Part shown: one piece after another, positions 60,584-64,000 of the stretch
Position numbering within the stretch: position 1 is the stretch's first letter
Layout of the letters: each line of letters opens with the position of its first letter
Source of the DNA: an uncultured Porphyromonadaceae bacterium
GTDB lineage: Bacteria > Bacteroidota > Bacteroidia > Bacteroidales > Muribaculaceae
Reading direction: 5' to 3'
NCBI GenBank assembly: GCA_902491515.1
Contig: CABUIC010000006.1
Location: 46,077-110,076, forward strand
DNA: 64,000 nt
Program-made: the position numbers and the translations under genes
Notes under the pieces: generated by a model
What the model was told of the DNA's origin: nothing
The model's input: only the letters and a program-made list of their open reading frames with translations
Database searches by the model: none

Positions 60584-61249
60584 ATGCTTACGGCAAGGAA
60601 CATAACCAAGCGCTTCGGCTCCCTTGAAGTGCTTCGCGAAATCTCCCTGGACATCCCCTCCGGGAAGATTACAGCCATTGTCGGCCCCTCCGGCGCCGGG
60701 AAGTCCACCCTTCTCCAGATTCTCGGCACTCTCCTCAAGCCCGAGAAGGGCGGAAGCGTCCTCTATGACAGTCAGGACGTGGAATCCCTGGGCGACGGCG
60801 CCCTCTCGCGCTTCCGCAACGCCAACATCGGCTTCGTCTTCCAGGCCCACCGCCTCCTCCCCGAGTTCACGATTGAGGAGAATGTGGCAATGCCCGCGCT
60901 TATTGCCGGTTGCGCCCGGCGCGAGGCTATGGAGCGCGCCCGCGCCCTCCTGACGAAACTCGGCCTCGCCGAGCGTCTCTCCCACCGCCCCTCCGAGCTC
61001 TCCGGCGGCGAATGCCAGCGCGCGGCCGTGGCTCGCGCCCTGGTGAACAATCCGAAAGTCGTCTTCGCCGACGAGCCTACCGGAAGCCTCGACAGCCACA
61101 ACCGAGACGAGCTGAAGAATCTCTTTTTCGAGCTCCGCGACTCGATGGGCGCCACTTTCGTAATCGTCACCCACGACGAGTCCCTCGCCGCCGGCGCTGA
61201 CCGCACAATCCACATGGCCGACGGCAAAATAATTCAGGTTAAAGAATAA
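60584..61249 (+). CDS. LolD-like ABC transporter ATPase
   Basis: A 221-residue ATPase of the MacB/LolD group. Seen: Walker A GPSGAGKSTLL near residue 40, the signature LSGGECQRAAVARAL, Walker B VVFADEPTGSLD and the switch His in IVTHD. LolCDE-type complexes extract lipoproteins from the inner membrane; MacB-type efflux is the alternative. The permease is not adjacent. The ATG at 60584 is preferred to a TTG at 60566 that overlaps the promoter. Confidence 0.9.
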   Translation: MLTARNITKRFGSLEVLREISLDIPSGKITAIVGPSGAGKSTLLQILGTLLKPEKGGSVLYDSQDVESLGDGALSRFRNANIGFVFQAHRLLPEFTIEENVAMPALIAGCARREAMERARALLTKLGLAERLSHRPSELSGGECQRAAVARALVNNPKVVFADEPTGSLDSHNRDELKNLFFELRDSMGATFVIVTHDESLAAGADRTIHMADGKIIQVKE

Positions 61250-61270
61250 TCAATACAATAATAGAAAAAC

Positions 61271-61966
61271 ATGGTACGTAAATTTCTCTCAGTTCTCCTC
61301 GTCTGCGCCACAGCCCTCGGCTTCAGCGCCTGCGGAGACAACGACGGCCCAGACGGGCCCACCGGCAACAGCTTTCTCGACATCGTCACGGTCGCTTCTT
61401 CCGATCCCGCCGGATGCACGTTCACATTCCGCTCCCTCAACGACTCTCCCGAAATAACCCTCACGACTACACAGTTCTTCCAGGACGTGACCATCAAGGC
61501 CGGGACGCGCATCCTCCTCAACTATATTCCCGAAAGCGGAAAGCAGTTCGAGAGCGGCCCCGTGCGCGTGATCGGCTTCACGCGTTGCCTCGGACCGACG
61601 GTCACCACCGCCAAGTCAAGCAATCCCACCGAATGGTCCTCCTCGCCAGTTCACCTCGCCTCGATGTGGCGCGCCGGACAGTGGCTCAACATGCAGCTTG
61701 TCCTCAAAATGACCAACAGCCCGCGCCGGTTCGGCCTCGTCCTCGACCCCGCCACCGCCGACAGCAGCGAGCCCGAGCTCCACATCGTCTTCACCCCCGA
61801 CATCGGCTCAACCGCCATGAACCAGGCCGCCTACGCCTCGTTCGACATCGCCGAAATCTGGAACAAGCCCGGTGTCGAGGCCATCAGAGTCTTCTACGTC
61901 GACTTCAACGGCGACGAGAACTCCGCCCGAATCACCAAGGTGTCGAACATCAAGCCCGTAGAATAA
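61271..61966 (+). CDS. NigD-like lipoprotein
   Basis: A 231-residue exported lipoprotein (lipobox FSAC near residue 21). The N-terminal domain (NSFLDIVTVASSDPAGCTFTF) and the C-terminal beta domain (ELHIVFTPDIGS) match NigD-like proteins, named after a Prevotella bacteriocin locus but widespread in Bacteroidales with no proven role. It lies 21 bases after the LolD-like gene; no bacteriocin genes are near. Confidence 0.85.
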   Translation: MVRKFLSVLLVCATALGFSACGDNDGPDGPTGNSFLDIVTVASSDPAGCTFTFRSLNDSPEITLTTTQFFQDVTIKAGTRILLNYIPESGKQFESGPVRVIGFTRCLGPTVTTAKSSNPTEWSSSPVHLASMWRAGQWLNMQLVLKMTNSPRRFGLVLDPATADSSEPELHIVFTPDIGSTAMNQAAYASFDIAEIWNKPGVEAIRVFYVDFNGDENSARITKVSNIKPVE

Positions 61967-62008
61967 TCTTTTTCCGAATCATAAACAATAAAAATACCTG
62001 CCATAAAA

Positions 62009-62326
62009 ATGGAACAGCAGAAAAACGAGCTCAAGATCGAGCTCACCCCCGAGGTGGCCGGCGGCCACTACAGCAATCTCGCCGTAATCGCCCACAGCGC
62101 CAACGAATTCTTCCTTGACTACATCACCGTGGCTCCCAACATGCCCCAGGCCAAGGTCGTGAGCCGCATCATCATGAGCCCCGAGAACGCCAAGAACCTC
62201 CTCTTCGCCCTCCGCGACAACATCGCGAAGTACGAGCAGACCTTCGGCGAAATCGTCCGCAAGGAACCCAAGGGCGGCAAACCCGCCGGCGGCAAGGGTG
62301 AAATTCCCAACCCCTTCATGGCCTGA
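62009..62326 (+). CDS. DUF3467 protein
   Basis: A 105-residue conserved protein of Bacteroidota. Seen: GGHYSNLAVIAHSANEFFLDYI, RIIMSPENAKNLLFALRDNI (in parts), and a Lys/Gly-rich tail. Function unknown. cysS starts two bases after its last codon. Confidence 0.9.
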   Translation: MEQQKNELKIELTPEVAGGHYSNLAVIAHSANEFFLDYITVAPNMPQAKVVSRIIMSPENAKNLLFALRDNIAKYEQTFGEIVRKEPKGGKPAGGKGEIPNPFMA

Positions 62327-62327
62327 T

Positions 62328-63812
62328 ATGAAAAGCTCACGGCTCTGCATCTACAACTCGCTCTCGCGTCAGAAGGAGCTGTTCAGGCCCATCCACGAGG
62401 ACCGTGTCGGAATGTATGTCTGCGGCCCGACGGTCTACGGCGACGGCCATCTCGGCCACGCCCGTCCGGCAATCACCTTCGACATCCTTTTCCGATACCT
62501 CACCCATCTCGGCTACAAGGTGCGCTACGTCCGCAACATCACGGACGTAGGCCATCTTGAGCATGATGCCGACGACGGCGAGGACAAGATCGCAAAGAAG
62601 GCCCGCCTCGAGCAGCTCGAGCCAATGGAGGTCGTTCAGCACTACCTCAACCGCTACCACAAGGCGATGGACGCCCTCAACGTCCTCCCCCCGAGCATCG
62701 AGCCTCACGCCTCCGGCCACATCATCGAGCAGATCGAGTATGTGAAGAAAATCCTCGACGCCGGATTCGCCTACGTCAGCGAAGGCTCCGTGTACTTCGA
62801 CGTGCCCAAGTACAACGCCGTCCACGGATACGGACGCCTCTCCGGACGCAACATCGACGATATCCTCAGCGCCCAGCGCGAACTCGACGGCCAGAGCGAG
62901 AAGCGCCATCCCGCCGACTTCGCCCTCTGGAAAAAAGCCGCCCCCGAGCACATCATGCACTGGCCCTCGCCCTGGAGCGAAGGATTCCCCGGCTGGCACC
63001 TCGAGTGCTCCACAATGGGAGAGAAATACCTCGGATCCCCCTTCGACATCCACGGCGGAGGCATAGACCTCAAGTTCCCGCACCACGAGTGCGAGATTGC
63101 CCAGTCCGTCGCTCACAACGGTCATGATTCCGTCCACTACTGGATGCACAACAACATGATCACAATCGACGGCCTCAAGATGAGCAAGAGCAAGGGCAAT
63201 TTCATCACCCTCGACGAATTCTTCACCGGCTCCCACCCGCGCCTCGACCAGGCCTACTCGCCGATGACCATCCGCTTCTTCATCCTCCAGGCCCACTACC
63301 GCGGCACAGTCGACTTCTCCAACGAAGCCCTCAAAGGCGCGGAAAAGGCCCTCGGACGCATGCTTGACGGCTACCGCCGCCTCCAGTCCCTCAAACCCTC
63401 GGAAGAGTCCACCGTGGACGTCTCCGGCCTTGAGGAACGGGCATACGAGGCGATGGACGACGACCTGAACACTCCGCAGGTAATCGGAGTCCTCTTCGAC
63501 GCCGTGCGCATCGTCAACGCCGTGAACGACGGCACCGCCAAAGCAACTGCCGAAGATATCGCGGCCCTGAAGAAGCTCATGGACACATTCCTCGTCGACA
63601 TCCTCGGCATCCGCACCGACGCCGCAGGAGCCGACAGCGCCGCAGGAGTCCTCAAGCCCTACGAGGAAGCCGTGGACCTTCTACTCGAAATCCGCGGAAA
63701 CGCCAAGAAAGCCAAGGACTGGTCGACCTCCGACCTTATCCGCGACCGCCTCGCCGCAATAGGCTTCGACGTCAAGGACACCAAGGACGGCTTCGAATGG
63801 AGCCTGAAATAA
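62328..63812 (+). CDS. cysS: Cysteinyl-tRNA synthetase
   Basis: Charges tRNA-Cys. Seen: the zinc ligand and HIGH-type motif in CGPTVYGDGHLGHAR (residues about 28-42), the second and third zinc ligands in ECSTMG and HHECEIAQS, and KMSKSKGN. The 494-residue length is standard. The ATG at 62328 is favoured over one at 62298, which lies inside the DUF3467 gene. Confidence 0.97.
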   Translation: MKSSRLCIYNSLSRQKELFRPIHEDRVGMYVCGPTVYGDGHLGHARPAITFDILFRYLTHLGYKVRYVRNITDVGHLEHDADDGEDKIAKKARLEQLEPMEVVQHYLNRYHKAMDALNVLPPSIEPHASGHIIEQIEYVKKILDAGFAYVSEGSVYFDVPKYNAVHGYGRLSGRNIDDILSAQRELDGQSEKRHPADFALWKKAAPEHIMHWPSPWSEGFPGWHLECSTMGEKYLGSPFDIHGGGIDLKFPHHECEIAQSVAHNGHDSVHYWMHNNMITIDGLKMSKSKGNFITLDEFFTGSHPRLDQAYSPMTIRFFILQAHYRGTVDFSNEALKGAEKALGRMLDGYRRLQSLKPSEESTVDVSGLEERAYEAMDDDLNTPQVIGVLFDAVRIVNAVNDGTAKATAEDIAALKKLMDTFLVDILGIRTDAAGADSAAGVLKPYEEAVDLLLEIRGNAKKAKDWSTSDLIRDRLAAIGFDVKDTKDGFEWSLK

Positions 63813-63847
63813 CAGCCTGACCCAAGGAACTCATCAGGAGTCTGCGT

Positions 63848-63900
63848 CAATAAATTATGGAGGAGAAAATTCTTGGAATTTTCTCCTCCATAATTTATTG
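63848..63900. repeat. Perfect 25-base inverted repeat after cysS
   Basis: The arms at 63848-63872 and 63876-63900 are exact reverse complements around a three-base TTG loop. No T run beyond the arm itself is present. The stem is much longer than a normal terminator and could be a MITE-like or REP-like unit, or a bidirectional terminator. Confidence 0.85.
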
Positions 63901-63907
63901 AAAACAA

Positions 63908-63996
63908 GTAGGGACGCGCCATGGCGCAATGTCACTAACTTAATCCTGGAACCCCGTAGGGGTTTAACGGAGTTAGCCCGGGGGTTCAACCCCGGG
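63908..63996. repeat. Cluster of palindromic REP-like units at the window end
   Basis: Three further palindromes follow: GCGCCATGGCGC (63916-63927) after GTAGGGACGC, AACCCC-GTA-GGGGTT (63950-63964), and a CCCGGGG/CCCCGGG hairpin (63977-63996). The GTAGGGACGC start is shared with 53936-53945. The cluster runs off the window. Confidence 0.6.
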
Positions 63997-64000
63997 TTCG

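Noticed and set aside
1..64000. CRISPR arrays, insertion sequences, prophage genes
   Set aside because: No regularly spaced repeats, transposase, integrase or phage structural gene was found; the hotspot at 51.3-54.4 kb has no visible recombinase.

Overview
The window looks like a chromosomal segment of a GC-rich member of the Bacteroidota, order Bacteroidales, most plausibly Muribaculaceae or a close relative. The reasons are the TAnnTTTG -7 promoter elements (several with a TTTG -33 element 19-20 bases upstream), the near absence of Shine-Dalgarno sequences, PorX and PorW/SprE homologues of the type IX secretion system, NigD-like, DUF3467 and BspA-like proteins, and the Bacteroidales gene order of the division/cell-wall cluster. 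The family-level call is inference from gene content and GC content; no 16S rRNA gene is present.

Layout. 1-16.4 kb: the 3' end of a RelA/SpoT gene, a PgpH-type c-di-AMP phosphodiesterase, a PorW/SprE-like lipoprotein next to PorX, then tsaE, birA, an S41 protease, mfd, a small membrane protein, greA, a HIT protein and a thioredoxin-fold lipoprotein. 16.6-32.3 kb: a complete dcw cluster (rsmH, ftsL, ftsI, murE, mraY, murD, ftsW, murG, murC, ftsQ, ftsA, ftsZ) that makes lipid II and builds the divisome; mraZ and ddl are not in it. 32.3-36.4 kb: a sirtuin, YqeY, serS, a glutaminyl-cyclase-like M28 lipoprotein and SufE. 36.4-46 kb: mixed-strand genes (TPR/HTH regulator, BspA-like LRR protein, alpha-amylase, M50 protease, ComF, small membrane protein, MscS-type channel). 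46-51.2 kb: a tight minus-strand operon of a NamZ-like muramidase, a sodium:solute symporter, a WYL regulator and a RecD-like helicase.

51.2-54.4 kb is an accessory hotspot behind tRNA-Ala(GGC): two tandem MntA/HepT (nucleotidyltransferase/HEPN) toxin-antitoxin pairs, the decayed start of a third, an acetyltransferase, a small antitoxin-like gene with a truncated partner, and a displaced copy of the acetyltransferase 3' end. 54.4-57.4 kb is a thiamine-uptake operon (TPP riboswitch, TonB-dependent receptor, PnuT-like permease). 57.6-60.4 kb is an AT-richer accessory stretch: a four-helix-bundle protein, a 429-base non-coding block with strong folding potential, and three exported proteins of unknown role. 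60.5-64 kb returns to core genes (LolD-like ATPase, NigD-like lipoprotein, DUF3467 protein, cysS) and ends in palindromic repeats.

Main points for a second look: the mosaic MntA/HepT array; the folded block and exported-protein island at 58.2-60.4 kb; a 9-base-period repeat family found between genes and inside the porW coding tail; several promoters placed so close to start codons that leaderless transcripts are expected; and a consensus promoter inside murC pointing at ftsQAZ.
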